DNA from: an uncultured Pseudomonadota bacterium
Lineage (GTDB): Bacteria; Pseudomonadota; Alphaproteobacteria; UBA9219
Assembly: GCA_903919315.1 (NCBI GenBank)
Contig: CAIXHP010000049.1
Location: forward strand, 1-38,794
DNA length: 38,794 bases
Reading direction: 5' to 3'
In this document: in pieces, positions 14,994-24,386 of the stretch
Layout: every line of letters begins with the position of its first letter
Numbering within the stretch: position 1 is the first letter of the stretch
Notes under the pieces: generated by a model
What the model saw: the letters and a program-made list of their open reading frames with translations, nothing else
The model's database searches: none
What the model was told of the DNA's origin: nothing
Translations under genes and position numbers: made by a program

Positions 14994-15683
14994 ATGAAAA
15001 ACGATTGTGAGTTCGTGATGAAGTACAAATTTGTTCTTCCTATCACAGGCCTGTTTGCGGCCATTCTTCTGATCACCAATACATTGAATACCAAGATGTT
15101 CGCCATCGGCGGCATCCCCTTTCCAGCGGGCATCATTGTGTTTCCGCTCTCGTACTTGTTAGGCGACATACTAACTGAGGTTTATGGTTATTCCACTTCA
15201 CGCCGCATAGTATGGACGGGGTTTGCGAGTGTCCTGCTGATGTTAGTCTGCTACGAAATTGCCATCGCGCTCCCTGCGGCTTCTTTCTGGAACAATCAGG
15301 CGGCGTTCGAGAGTATTTTCCAAGGTGCTCCGCGTATGGTTCTTGCCTCATTCACCGCATACTTGTGCGGGGAATTTATGAACTCTTATGTCGTCGCCAA
15401 AATGAAAGTCAGGACCAAGGGTCGATATATGTCATTGCGATTCGTAGCATCAACTCTAATTGGCGAATTCGTGGACACCAGTGTTGTTATCGCTATCGCC
15501 TTTTGGGGAGTCCTAAAAGCGGGAGATATGGTTCAACTCATGTTTTCAGCGTGGGTATTTAAAGTTACATGGGAAATCATAGCGCTCCCAGTTACCATTC
15601 CACTCGTCAACAAAATAAAGCATATCGAGCAGGTGGACTATTTTGACAGTGCAACAGACTTCAATCCTTTCCATATCAAGTAA
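14994..15683 (+). CDS. yhhQ: Queuosine-precursor transporter, YhhQ/QPTR family
   Basis: Integral membrane protein (229 aa) of the DUF165/YhhQ family, which takes up queuosine precursors such as preQ0. Visible marks are the first membrane segment with FAAILLITNTLNTKMFAIGG, the conserved SYLLGDILTEVYGYSTSRRI (about 53-72), and several more hydrophobic helices including FVDTSVVIAIAFWGVLKAGD. About six membrane segments are expected. An ATG at 15018 (MKYKF) is an alternative start; neither has a strong ribosome site. The text is clearly less GC-rich than lysS, suggesting transfer. It is 10 bases after the lysS stop and 20 bases before a methyltransferase gene. Confidence 0.9.
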   Translation: MKNDCEFVMKYKFVLPITGLFAAILLITNTLNTKMFAIGGIPFPAGIIVFPLSYLLGDILTEVYGYSTSRRIVWTGFASVLLMLVCYEIAIALPAASFWNNQAAFESIFQGAPRMVLASFTAYLCGEFMNSYVVAKMKVRTKGRYMSLRFVASTLIGEFVDTSVVIAIAFWGVLKAGDMVQLMFSAWVFKVTWEIIALPVTIPLVNKIKHIEQVDYFDSATDFNPFHIK

Positions 15684-15703
15684 GCACCCCACCAGGAGGG
15701 CTC

Positions 15704-16411
15704 GTGACACATAGCGAGACGATGGCCCCGCCGGGAGTGAACAAAGAGGCCATTCTAGCCTTTAAACAAATTTCCAACGAAGAGCGTTTGATTGCCGACA
15801 CTTTAAATGGGTTCAACAAGTTCACTTTTGATCCGATTATTGATGTGGGAAGCGGGACGGGCCTGATTGCCGCCCTCGCGTGGCCATCGCGAAATGTTCT
15901 ACTCGTCGATATGGAGGAATATCCAGCCCCCACCGACCAAATGCATACACGTGTGAGGGCAAATTTTTTTCACGAAGATTGGTCGGAAGGAAGATCGGCG
16001 GGCACACTGGTATTTTCCCATAGCCTCCAATACCTCGACGAAAACATGCCGCTCCTCAACCGTCGCATCGCGGAGCTTGCGCCGCGAACCGTGTTGTCAG
16101 TGACGGATGTACGAGAAGGATTTTATGGCGAACTGGTCGCATGGGCCGAATGCACGTTGCCGAACATTAATCCCGAACATGCCCACTACACCTTTGCAGG
16201 TTACGAGGTGGTTGAGACTGTTCGTTTCCACTCAACGATTGCCGCGCACGACATGATGACTTTAGCACAGCTTATGGTCGGAGCGTTGCTCGACCATATT
16301 GTCGCCCCGAATGAAATGGAAACATGTGTCGATTTTTTTCAAACCCACCTCAAAGGGCCAGATGTTCGTCTTGCTCAGATCGCGCAAGTTCATAGGTGTG
16401 CAGAACTCTAG
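15704..16411 (+). CDS. SAM-dependent methyltransferase-like protein
   Basis: Probable class I methyltransferase, 235 aa, substrate unknown. Motif I is FDPIIDVGSGTGLIAALAW (about 42-60), with the acidic end of strand 2 in NVLLVDMEEY. The SHSLQYLDE segment (about 105-113) sits where motif IV is expected. The C-terminal third is not recognised. The start is a GTG at 15704 with AGGAGG four bases upstream; the next in-frame ATG (15722) is badly spaced from it. It follows the queuosine-precursor transporter closely and shares its lower GC content, so the two may have travelled together. Confidence 0.75.
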   Translation: MTHSETMAPPGVNKEAILAFKQISNEERLIADTLNGFNKFTFDPIIDVGSGTGLIAALAWPSRNVLLVDMEEYPAPTDQMHTRVRANFFHEDWSEGRSAGTLVFSHSLQYLDENMPLLNRRIAELAPRTVLSVTDVREGFYGELVAWAECTLPNINPEHAHYTFAGYEVVETVRFHSTIAAHDMMTLAQLMVGALLDHIVAPNEMETCVDFFQTHLKGPDVRLAQIAQVHRCAEL

Positions 16412-16673
16412 GTATAAAGATATAACTTCGCTAAAAAGTGCAAAGCCTTGCTCTTCCGTTCTCCCTATGAAAAAATCTGCGCCGATTGGAAGGCTGACCC
16501 CTCGGCTTTCAACTCAGACCCACACATTTTCACCGTGGGACTAAACAATCAGGCCCCTAGCCGCGGCGTTTGGGGGGCGTGAAAATTTATGTCCCAAAGC
16601 CCGTTCTTTTTGGCATAGTGTGGCTCTCCTCCGGCGCGGGATTCGCTCGCGCCCGTCATCCCGGCTGTGGACG

Positions 16674-17951
16674 ATGAACGAACCGCGACGTTTGACCATC
16701 ATCACGCAAAACGAGCTCGACGCCGTCGTGCGCAAACACGCGATGTTTCGCGCGGCGCGGATGGGCGGCGCGCGCGCGGTTCTGGCCTATCACGATTTGT
16801 CGCAGCTTTCGCTGGTGGGGCAAGATTTGTCCCATGCGGATTTGACCGGCGCGTTGCTGTTCCAAACCGACATGCGCGACGCGCGGCTGGACTATGCCGT
16901 CCTGTTCGGCGCTGATTTGCGGCAAGCCAACCTGCAAAGCGCCAGTCTGGTGCGCGCCGACATGCGCGGCGCCTGCGTGCGCGGCGCGTTGCTGGCGAAC
17001 GCCGACCTGACGGGCGTTGACCTGCGCGAAGGCGTGATTGCGGGCAAGGACGGCAGCCAGCGCAGCCATGACGACATCGACACCGCCGCGCCCGAAGACG
17101 TGCGCGGCGCGGATTTCAGCGGCGCAAACCTGACGCAGGCCAGCCTCTCCGGCGCGATTGCGATCAACGGCGATTTCAGCGACACGACCATGCGCGGCTG
17201 CAGGCTGATCCGCGCCAATCTGCAGGGCGCGCGGTTCGAGGGGGCCAATCTGGAAAACGCCGACCTCAGCATGTGCGACTTGCGGCAAGCCAATCTGCGC
17301 GGCGCGATCATGGTGAATGTGAGCATGAGCCTCGCCAACCTGACCGATGCCGACATGGCAGGCGCGTTGACCGACAAACCGGTCGGGCTGACGGTCAAGG
17401 ATTTGCCCGTGCCGTTGGAAACGATGATGGCCCGCCATGCCCTCTGGCTGGAAAGCGGCGGCAAGGACGGCAAACGGCTCGACCTCAGCCGCTATGATCT
17501 ACGCCGCACCACCAGCTTTGCCCGCGCGAACCTGACCATGATGTGCGCCGAGGGGGCGATGCTCTACGGCGTGGATTTCTCGGATGCCCAGTTGCAGGCC
17601 GCCGACTTTCGCGCCGCCGATTTGCGCCATGCCGATCTGATGGCGGCCGACCTGCGCGGCGTGGATTTTCGCAATGCGCGGCTCAACAACATCAGCTTTC
17701 AGGGCGCGCAGCTCCAGCCGTTGGTGTTGACGGGCGGGCGGGTGATGGTCTCGGACTTCTCCGGCGTCGCGCTGCGCTACGCGAATCTGTCAGGCGCTTG
17801 CCTGCGCCAGATCAACTTGCGCGGCGCGGATTTGTCCTTCACCAACCTGCTCGGCTGCGATTTGACCGGAGCCGACCTCACCGCCGCCAAACTGGAAGGC
17901 GCCAAACTAAACCCCAGCCAGCAAGCGCTGCTCAAGGCGCAAACGGGGTGA
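16674..17951 (+). CDS. Pentapeptide-repeat protein (425 aa)
   Basis: Two blocks of pentapeptide repeats (A(D/N)Lxx) form right-handed beta-helices. The first spans about residues 47-230, with units such as ADLTG, ADLRQ, ANLQS and ADMRG. The second spans about 285-415, with ADFRA, ADLRH, ADLMA, ADLRG and ADLTG. They are separated by a non-repeat linker around LPVPLETMMARHALWLESGG. The N-terminus (MNEPRRLTIITQNELDAVVR) is non-repeat. No signal peptide is visible, so it is likely cytosolic. Function is not predictable from repeats alone. Start at ATG 16674; the frame extends upstream to 16620 without better support. Its base composition matches the core genome, unlike its neighbours on both sides. 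Confidence 0.9.
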   Translation: MNEPRRLTIITQNELDAVVRKHAMFRAARMGGARAVLAYHDLSQLSLVGQDLSHADLTGALLFQTDMRDARLDYAVLFGADLRQANLQSASLVRADMRGACVRGALLANADLTGVDLREGVIAGKDGSQRSHDDIDTAAPEDVRGADFSGANLTQASLSGAIAINGDFSDTTMRGCRLIRANLQGARFEGANLENADLSMCDLRQANLRGAIMVNVSMSLANLTDADMAGALTDKPVGLTVKDLPVPLETMMARHALWLESGGKDGKRLDLSRYDLRRTTSFARANLTMMCAEGAMLYGVDFSDAQLQAADFRAADLRHADLMAADLRGVDFRNARLNNISFQGAQLQPLVLTGGRVMVSDFSGVALRYANLSGACLRQINLRGADLSFTNLLGCDLTGADLTAAKLEGAKLNPSQQALLKAQTG

Positions 17952-17963
17952 TGGACGAAGGCA

Positions 17964-18944
17964 TCACATCCTTGGGCCCGTGCCAGCGCCAGCGCGAGGA
18001 GACCTTGGTGCCGGTATATTGGGGGTGGAACGCGGCGTAGGCCAAAGGTGGAATTCGATGTCGGGGGTGCATCGCAATGGTTGCTCCAGAAAACTGCTGC
18101 CAATGCGATCAGTACCTTCCAAGATAACCCTGTCCAGCCTTTCCATGTACCGGATTAAGTGCGTCTGGCGGTGGTGCCATGTGGCGGAGTCCTCGGCTTG
18201 TTGTTGGGCCACTTTTTCGGCTGGGGCCAGCGCGACGGGCTTGCCGCCTATGGCAAGGGCAAAGAATCGTCTCAGCGACGACTGATGTCCGACAACCGAG
18301 GCGACCATACCGCCTATGGCATAAGCCTTGACGCGGGTTTCGATGGGTTCGATTTGCTGGGCAATCAGACGTTTGTATTCGGAGCATGTCTTGTGAAGGG
18401 AACCGACGGTTCCATTCATTGTGGCCCCTTCCTCAATATCGCGCTCAATGCCCATGGCCATGGCAACAGGCAAGCCTTCCGCGAAGGCGCGGCAGGCCCG
18501 GTTTTTGTCGCCAAAGAAATTGGCGGCGGGCTCGGCCGGACCGGTTGTCCCGTAACGATTCCGAAAAGCCGAAGTCTGGTCATTCCGTATCATGAGCGGG
18601 ATATGGTTCGCCCCGAGGGCCAGCAAAGCGCGGATGCTTTCCGGATCGCCGGAGGTGATCGCGGCTCGGTTTTTCCGTGCGTCATAATTTATCGTGATAG
18701 GCTCGAACGGCGAAGCGGGTCCGCCGGTCACGATGTCGATGCCACGCTTTATGTCCTGCGGCGTGCGGGGAGCCGGGGCATTGATCTGGTGCGACAATTC
18801 GGGTTGCTCACTTACCATGGCCCTGAAAGCTTCTTTGCTCATAAAAAGGATGGAAAGATTTTTGTATGCGTTTGGCCTGCCCTTGAGGCCGTAATGGACT
18901 TGTCCGTTGGGGATTTCGGATAGGAAAATCGGGAAATTATTCAT
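17964..18944 (-). CDS. Unknown protein (326 aa)
   Basis: Not recognised. No signal peptide is visible. It has an N-terminal part with many aromatic residues (MNNFPIFLSEIPNGQVHYGL), a middle segment SIRALLALGANHIPLMIRND (about residues 103-122), a small Ala/Gly-rich stretch YAIGGMVASVVGH (about 213-225), and a Pro/Arg-rich tail. GAGG lies a few bases before the ATG at 18944. Less GC-rich composition than the neighbouring pentapeptide and mutL genes suggests an accessory gene. It is convergent with the pentapeptide gene, 12 bases apart. Confidence 0.65.
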   Translation of the reverse strand: MNNFPIFLSEIPNGQVHYGLKGRPNAYKNLSILFMSKEAFRAMVSEQPELSHQINAPAPRTPQDIKRGIDIVTGGPASPFEPITINYDARKNRAAITSGDPESIRALLALGANHIPLMIRNDQTSAFRNRYGTTGPAEPAANFFGDKNRACRAFAEGLPVAMAMGIERDIEEGATMNGTVGSLHKTCSEYKRLIAQQIEPIETRVKAYAIGGMVASVVGHQSSLRRFFALAIGGKPVALAPAEKVAQQQAEDSATWHHRQTHLIRYMERLDRVILEGTDRIGSSFLEQPLRCTPDIEFHLWPTPRSTPNIPAPRSPRAGAGTGPRM

Positions 18945-19106
18945 AACGCCTCGCTTGTTTAATAAGGTGTTTATAATACAATTGGTTACCTGACCCTATG
19001 TTGATATCACATTAGTCGTTGATGGTGAAAGAAAAGAATTAGTTGCTTGTCACATCAAATAGGTAGGGGCTGGAGTTAGCGGGGGCGCAAGGGCTATGCT
19101 GCCCCC

Positions 19107-20891
19107 ATGCTGATCCGTCGCCTCCCCGAATCCCTCGTCAATCGCATCGCCGCAGGCGAGGTGATCGAGCGTCCGGCTGCCGCTTTGAAGGAACTGGCGG
19201 AAAACGCGCTGGATGCCGGAGCGACGCGGTTGGAGATCGCGTTGCGCGACGGCGGGCAGGCGTTGATCCGCATCGCCGACAACGGCTGCGGCATGACCCG
19301 CGACGAGCTGGAGCTGGCCATCGAACGCCACGCGACTTCTAAATTGCCGGACGGCGATTTATGGAACATCCACAGTTTCGGCTTTCGCGGCGAGGCTCTC
19401 CCCTCCATCGGCTCCGTCGCGCGGCTCAGCATCGCCAGCCGCGCCCGTGGCGCGGACGAAGCGTGGCAGATCGGTGTTGAAGGCGGCGCGGTGGTGTCCC
19501 CGCGTCCGACCTCGCTGGCCGAAGGCACGGTGGTCGAGGTACGCGACTTGTTTTTCGCCACCCCCGCGCGGCTCAAATTCCTCAAATCTCCCCGCGCCGA
19601 AGCCGATGCCGCCCGCGAAGTGGTTGAGCGTCTGGCGATGGCGCATCCCCATGTCGATTTCACGTTGCAGGAAGACGACCGCCGCCCGGTGCGCTTTGCC
19701 CCACCCGCGCCGGGCCTGCTGCCCGAAGAAGGCCGCAAGGAACGCTTGGCCGCTGTCCTCGGCGCGGATTTCATGGGCAACGCGGCGCGTGTGGACGTGA
19801 CGCGCGACGGCCTCGGAGTCACGGGCTACGCCGCTTATCCGACGTGGCACCGTCCGACGACGCGCGATCAATACCTGTTCGTCAACGGCCGCCCGGTGCG
19901 CGACCGCGTCCTGCTGGCCGCCGTGCGCGGCGCTTACGGCGATGTTCTCCCGTCCGGGAGGCATCCGGCGGTGGTGTTGTTCCTCGATGTTCCCGTGCGC
20001 GACGTGGACGTGAACGTGCATCCGACCAAGGCCGAGGTCCGCTTTCACGACAGCAGCCGCGTGCGCGGCCTGATCGTCACCGCCATCCGCCGCGCGTTGG
20101 AACAAGCCGCCCAATTCACCTCCAGCACGCTGGCCCCGCAAGCCATGGAGATGCTGCGCCCCGAGTCGATAGGCTATGTGCCGCAAGGCTTTGGCGAGCG
20201 TTCTTTCGGCGCGACCTACGCGCCCTTTCAAGGCGCGGCCACGCCGCACCTGATGGCCGACGCGCCCCCCGGCGCGCGCGTGACCGAGGCCGGAGCCATG
20301 CCGACGGCGATGGGGCGGCTGGGCGCGGCGGTGGCGCAGATGCACGGCACCTTCATCGTCGCCCAGACGGAGGACAGCGTCGTCATCATCGACCAGCACG
20401 CCGCGCACGAGCGCATCGTGTACGAAAAGATGAAGCAAAGCCTGAGCGGCGAAGGCATCAAACGCCAGATCATGTTGATCCCCGAAGTTGTTGAAATGGA
20501 TGAGGCTTCGTCCCTGCGCCTCGCGGCGCGGGCGGAGTCGTTGGCCGAGTTGGGCCTAGTGATCGAGTCGTTCGGGAACGGAGCCGTTCTGGTGCGCGAG
20601 ATTCCGGCGTTGCTCGGCAAGACGGACGTGAAGGCGCTCCTGCGCGACCTCGCCGAAGAATTGGCCGAACATGAACAAGACCACGCCCTGCGCGACCGAC
20701 TGGAAGCCATCTGCGCCACGATGGCCTGCCACGGCTCGGTGCGTTCGGGCCGCGTCCTTTCCGTCGATGAAATGAACGCCTTGCTCCGCCAGATGGAAGC
20801 GACGCCCAACAGCGGCCAGTGCAACCACGGCCGCCCGACCTATGTGGAATTGAAGAAAGCCGATCTGGAAAAACTCTTCGACCGACGCTGA
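19107..20891 (+). CDS. mutL: DNA mismatch repair protein MutL
   Basis: GHKL ATPase coordinating mismatch repair (594 aa). ATP-site motifs are LAENALDAGA (30-39), ADNGCGM (57-63) and GFRGEAL (92-98). The C-terminal dimerisation domain keeps the latent endonuclease signature DQHA-x2-E-x4-E (429-440), with ACHGSVR near 540 and CNHGRP near the end. It should therefore nick DNA itself, as in bacteria lacking MutH. No mutS is in the window. It is separated from the convergent xseA by an inverted repeat pair. Confidence 0.96.
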   Translation: MLIRRLPESLVNRIAAGEVIERPAAALKELAENALDAGATRLEIALRDGGQALIRIADNGCGMTRDELELAIERHATSKLPDGDLWNIHSFGFRGEALPSIGSVARLSIASRARGADEAWQIGVEGGAVVSPRPTSLAEGTVVEVRDLFFATPARLKFLKSPRAEADAAREVVERLAMAHPHVDFTLQEDDRRPVRFAPPAPGLLPEEGRKERLAAVLGADFMGNAARVDVTRDGLGVTGYAAYPTWHRPTTRDQYLFVNGRPVRDRVLLAAVRGAYGDVLPSGRHPAVVLFLDVPVRDVDVNVHPTKAEVRFHDSSRVRGLIVTAIRRALEQAAQFTSSTLAPQAMEMLRPESIGYVPQGFGERSFGATYAPFQGAATPHLMADAPPGARVTEAGAMPTAMGRLGAAVAQMHGTFIVAQTEDSVVIIDQHAAHERIVYEKMKQSLSGEGIKRQIMLIPEVVEMDEASSLRLAARAESLAELGLVIESFGNGAVLVREIPALLGKTDVKALLRDLAEELAEHEQDHALRDRLEAICATMACHGSVRSGRVLSVDEMNALLRQMEATPNSGQCNHGRPTYVELKKADLEKLFDRR

Positions 20892-20948
20892 GCCTCAGTG
20901 TCCGTTCAGAAGCTTGTCGTTTGTTCACAACGAGTTATAAAGGGGACG

Positions 20949-21061
20949 GTCATCCCCGCGAAGGCGGGGATCCATCTCCCGGTGACAGGATTGAGCTCAA
21001 TTTTTCCAGACCGACGCTTTTCATTCTACAGGTGATGGATCCCCGCCTTCGCGGGGATGAC
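20949..21061. repeat. Inverted pair of REP-like palindromes
   Basis: A 28-bp sequence (20949-20976), whose core is the palindrome CCCCGCGAAGGCGGGG, recurs as its exact reverse complement at 21034-21061. The two are separated by 57 bases. This is the general form of a REP doublet between convergent genes; a T-rich tract follows the right arm, so it may also end mutL transcription. Confidence 0.85.
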
Positions 21062-21100
21062 GGTTTTCGGGGTTGTTTTTTAAGTTTTTTGGACGAACCC

Positions 21101-22489
21101 TCAGTCTTCGACCGATGCCCCCCGCGTGCCGTCTTGCAACTCGATCCGCACCTTGTCGCCGCGTTTCATGGCGGCGGCGTGTGTGACGAGGTGGCCCTGC
21201 GCGTCATAGACCAAGCCATAGCCGCGCCCCAACACCGCGCGCGGCGACAAAGCCTCCAACAGCGTCGTCAGACGCTCCAGCCGCTTGTCCGCCTGAAACA
21301 GCCGCTCGCGCCCGCCGGATTGCAAACGATGCGTTTGATGCTGAAGCCGTTGCGCCGCCAGTTGCACCAGATCGCGCGGATGCCGGAGCTTGCCCGAAGC
21401 TTCGGCCAACCGTCCCCGCGCCCGCGTAAAGCATCCCTGCCACGCCAGAGCCAACCGCTCGGCCCGTTCGTCGAGCCGCTGCATCAACGGCTCGGTCGCC
21501 CGCGCCGGATCGCCCAAAGCGCGGCTGAGCAGCGCCAGCTTTTCCTTGCGCTCGCGCGTCATGCGCAGCATCGCGCCGTTGAGCCGCGCGCCGTCGTCCA
21601 GAACTTGCGCCAGCAGATTGTCGCGCACCGGAACAGCTATCTCCGCCGCCGCCGTCGGAGTCGGCGCGCGCACATCGGCGGCATAGTCGATCAAGGTCGT
21701 GTCGGTTTCATGCCCGACGGCGGAAATGATGGGGATCATGCTGTCCGCCACCGCCCGCACCACGCTTTCGTCGTTGAACGGCATCAGGTCTTCGACCGAG
21801 CCGCCGCCCCGCGCCACGATCAACACATCGGGACGCGGCACCGGCCCGTCGAGGGGCAGGGCGTTAAATCCGCGTAGAGCCGCCACGACCTGCGCCGCCG
21901 CCGCTTCGCCCTGCACCGCGACGGGCCACACCAGAACGCGGCGCGGGAAACGGTCGGCCAGACGGTGCAGAATATCGCGGATCACGGCCCCCGTCGGCGA
22001 GGTGACCACGCCGATCACCTCCGGCAGATAGGGCAACAGCTGTTTCCGCGCCGGATCGAACAAGCCTTCGGCGGCCAGCTTCTTCTTGCGCTCCTCCAGC
22101 ATCTTGAGCAAAGCGCCCACGCCCGCCAGAGCCATGCTCTCGATGACCATCTGGTACTTGGACGAACCCATATAGGTGGTGAGCTTGCCGGTGCAGATCA
22201 CGTCCATGCCGACCTCGGGCCGCAGGCCGAGCTTGCTCACTTGCCCCTTCCAGCACACGGCATCCAGCACCGCCGTTTCATCCTTTAACGACAGATACAT
22301 ATGGCCGCTTGAGTGCAGTTTACATGAACCGATTTCGCCCCGCACGCGCACCAGACCAAACGTCTCCTCGACCGTGCGCTTCAATTGGCGCGACAGATCG
22401 CTGACGGAGAATTCCGGCAAATTGCTGCCCGGACGCGGCGCGTCGAACAGGTTGGGGGCAGGGGGCGGAGCGGCGGTCGTTTTGGCCAT
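21101..22489 (-). CDS. xseA: Exodeoxyribonuclease VII large subunit
   Basis: Catalytic subunit of the ssDNA exonuclease VII (462 aa). An N-terminal OB-fold (EFSVSDLSRQLKRTVEETFG, then VRVRGEIGSCK and HMYLSLKDE) is followed by the exonuclease domain. Motifs include GVVTSPTGAVIRDILHRLADR, VLIVARGGGSVEDLMPFNDE, and ISAVGHETDTTLIDYAADVRAP in family order. The C-terminal third is a long helical region as usual. It is divergent from purD, an arrangement common in alphaproteobacteria. The small subunit xseB is not in the window. Confidence 0.97.
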   Translation of the reverse strand: MAKTTAAPPPAPNLFDAPRPGSNLPEFSVSDLSRQLKRTVEETFGLVRVRGEIGSCKLHSSGHMYLSLKDETAVLDAVCWKGQVSKLGLRPEVGMDVICTGKLTTYMGSSKYQMVIESMALAGVGALLKMLEERKKKLAAEGLFDPARKQLLPYLPEVIGVVTSPTGAVIRDILHRLADRFPRRVLVWPVAVQGEAAAAQVVAALRGFNALPLDGPVPRPDVLIVARGGGSVEDLMPFNDESVVRAVADSMIPIISAVGHETDTTLIDYAADVRAPTPTAAAEIAVPVRDNLLAQVLDDGARLNGAMLRMTRERKEKLALLSRALGDPARATEPLMQRLDERAERLALAWQGCFTRARGRLAEASGKLRHPRDLVQLAAQRLQHQTHRLQSGGRERLFQADKRLERLTTLLEALSPRAVLGRGYGLVYDAQGHLVTHAAAMKRGDKVRIELQDGTRGASVED

Positions 22490-22586
22490 CGGACAACAAA
22501 AGACGGAGGACAGGAGGCGGACAAGCCTTTATAAGACGTTTACCCCTTTGGCGACAGAGCAATCCAAGACCTAAGCAGGAGCAGCC

Positions 22587-23900
22587 ATGAATATTCTCGT
22601 TATCGGTTCCGGCGGACGCGAACACGCCCTTTGCTGGTCGTTCGCGCGGTCGCCTTTGTGCGAAAAACTGTATTGCGCCCCCGGCAACGCGGGAATCGCC
22701 AGCGTCGCGACCTGTCTGCCCATCGCGGTGGATCAGATCGATGCCATCCTTGCCGCTTGCAGCGAACACGCCATCGACTTTGTCATGATCGGGCCGGAAT
22801 TGCCGCTGACGCTGGGGCTTGCGGACGCGCTTCGCGCCGCCAACATCGCCTGCTTCGGCCCCAACAAGGACGCGGCGGCGCTGGAAGGCTCCAAGGGCTT
22901 TATGAAGGACATGTGCGCCAAGGCCGGAATTCCCACCGCCGCCTACGCCCGCTTTGCCGAGGCCGAAGCCGCGAAAGCCTATGTGCGCCAGCAGGGCGCT
23001 CCCATCGTCATCAAAGCCGACGGCCTCGCCGCCGGAAAAGGCGTCACCATCGCCCAGACGGTGGACGAAGCCCTCAAGGCCATCGACGAAGCCATGAACG
23101 ACAAGGTCTTTGGCGACGCGGGCAACGAAATCGTGATCGAGGAATTCATGGTCGGGGAGGAAGCCAGCTTTTTCGCCCTCTGCGACGGCAACGACGCCGT
23201 GCCCTTCGCGGCGGCGCAAGACCACAAGGCCGTCTTTGACGGCGACAAAGGCCCCAACACCGGCGGCATGGGCGCTTATTCGCCCGCGCCGATCGTCGAT
23301 GCCACGATGCAAAGGCGCATCATGCACGAAATCATCAACCCGACGATGGTGGCCATGCGCGAAGCGGGCAAGCCCTTTACCGGCGTGCTGTTCGCGGGCC
23401 TGATGATCACCGCCTCGGGGCCGAAATTGATCGAATACAACGTCCGCTTCGGCGACCCGGAAACCCAAGCCATGCTGCCGCGCCTGAAATCCGACCTGCT
23501 CGCGGTGTTGTTCGCCGCCGCGAAAGGCACCGTCAACGGCTTCCCGCTCAACTGGCACGACCGCGCCGCCCTGTGCGTGGTGATGGCCGCCGAGGGGTAC
23601 CCCGGCGCGTACAAAAAGAACACCGTGATTCACGGCCTTGACCAAGCGGCGACCGTCCCCGATTGCATCGTGTTCCATGCCGGAACCGCCAAGAACGCGG
23701 CGGGCGATATGATCGCCACAGGAGGCCGCGTCCTCGGCGTCACCGGCTGGGCACCCACCGTCGCCGAAGCGCAAACCCGCGCCTATCAAGCGGTCGATAA
23801 AATCAACTGGCCCGAAGGCTTCTGCCGCCGCGACATCGGCTGGCGCGCCATCGCCGCCGCCTCCGCCAACGACAACCGGCGCGGGACGGAGGGGGCGTAG
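22587..23900 (+). CDS. purD: Phosphoribosylamine-glycine ligase (GARS)
   Basis: Second step of purine synthesis: joins glycine to phosphoribosylamine using ATP. The 437-aa ATP-grasp enzyme starts MNILVIGSGGREHALCWSFA. It shows FVMIGPELPLTLGLADALRA, the ATP-grasp segment IVIKADGLAAGKGVTIA (about 137-153), DHKAVFDGDKGPNTGGMGAY, and the metal-site region EYNVRFGDPETQAMLPRL. An AGGAG site five bases before the ATG supports the start. Confidence 0.97.
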   Translation: MNILVIGSGGREHALCWSFARSPLCEKLYCAPGNAGIASVATCLPIAVDQIDAILAACSEHAIDFVMIGPELPLTLGLADALRAANIACFGPNKDAAALEGSKGFMKDMCAKAGIPTAAYARFAEAEAAKAYVRQQGAPIVIKADGLAAGKGVTIAQTVDEALKAIDEAMNDKVFGDAGNEIVIEEFMVGEEASFFALCDGNDAVPFAAAQDHKAVFDGDKGPNTGGMGAYSPAPIVDATMQRRIMHEIINPTMVAMREAGKPFTGVLFAGLMITASGPKLIEYNVRFGDPETQAMLPRLKSDLLAVLFAAAKGTVNGFPLNWHDRAALCVVMAAEGYPGAYKKNTVIHGLDQAATVPDCIVFHAGTAKNAAGDMIATGGRVLGVTGWAPTVAEAQTRAYQAVDKINWPEGFCRRDIGWRAIAAASANDNRRGTEGA

Positions 23901-23906
23901 AACGCC

Positions 23907-24353
23907 TCACCCCCGTCGTGCCGCGAAGAAGCGTTTGAGGAGGTCGCCAGCGCGGCTTTCTTCGATGCCGCCGATGACTTCGGGGGCGTGGTGGCAGGTG
24001 GGTTGGGCGAAAAAGCGCGGGCCGTGTTCGATGCCGCCGCCTTTCGGGTCATAGGCGGCAAAGATCACGCGGCGCAATCGGGCAAAACTGATCGCCGCCG
24101 CGCACATGGCGCAAGGCTCCAGCGTCACATACAAATCGCAATCCGGCAGCCGAGGGCTGTTCCTCAACCGCGTTGCCGCCCGGATCGCCAGCATTTCGGC
24201 GTGGGCAGTGGGGTCGGTCAGCTCCTCGGTTTGGTTTCCGGCCTCGGCCAGAACCTGCCCCTCCGCCGTCACCACCACAGCCCCCACCGGCACTTCGCCG
24301 CGCCGCGCGGCAGCCTCGGCCTGTTCAAAAGCCCGTTGCATCGGATCGCTCAT
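23907..24353 (-). CDS. tadA: tRNA-specific adenosine deaminase TadA
   Basis: Converts A34 to inosine in tRNA-Arg. This 148-aa zinc deaminase has zinc ligands and the catalytic Glu in HAE (51-53) and PCAMC (80-84). It also has the substrate-site NQTEELTDPTAHAEM and the YDPKGGGIEHG loop. A GAGG site six bases before the ATG at 24353 decides the start; the frame upstream runs into the palindromic repeat and is not part of the gene. It is convergent with purD and divergent from rluB. Confidence 0.95.
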   Translation of the reverse strand: MSDPMQRAFEQAEAAARRGEVPVGAVVVTAEGQVLAEAGNQTEELTDPTAHAEMLAIRAATRLRNSPRLPDCDLYVTLEPCAMCAAAISFARLRRVIFAAYDPKGGGIEHGPRFFAQPTCHHAPEVIGGIEESRAGDLLKRFFAARRG

Positions 24354-24386
24354 GTTGTGCCTCAACCATTTGAAAACGCACGAAAG

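Noticed and set aside
13646-15169. 507-codon minus-strand frame opposite lysS
   Set aside because: It is a shadow of lysS with Arg/His/Asp-rich, domain-less translation.
20819-21877. 352-codon plus-strand frame spanning the mutL end and xseA
   Set aside because: It crosses the REP doublet and is antisense to the XseA C-terminus; no domain is seen.
22320-23789. 489-codon minus-strand frame opposite purD
   Set aside because: It is antisense to PurD motifs and has low-complexity Gly/Arg/His content with no recognisable domain.
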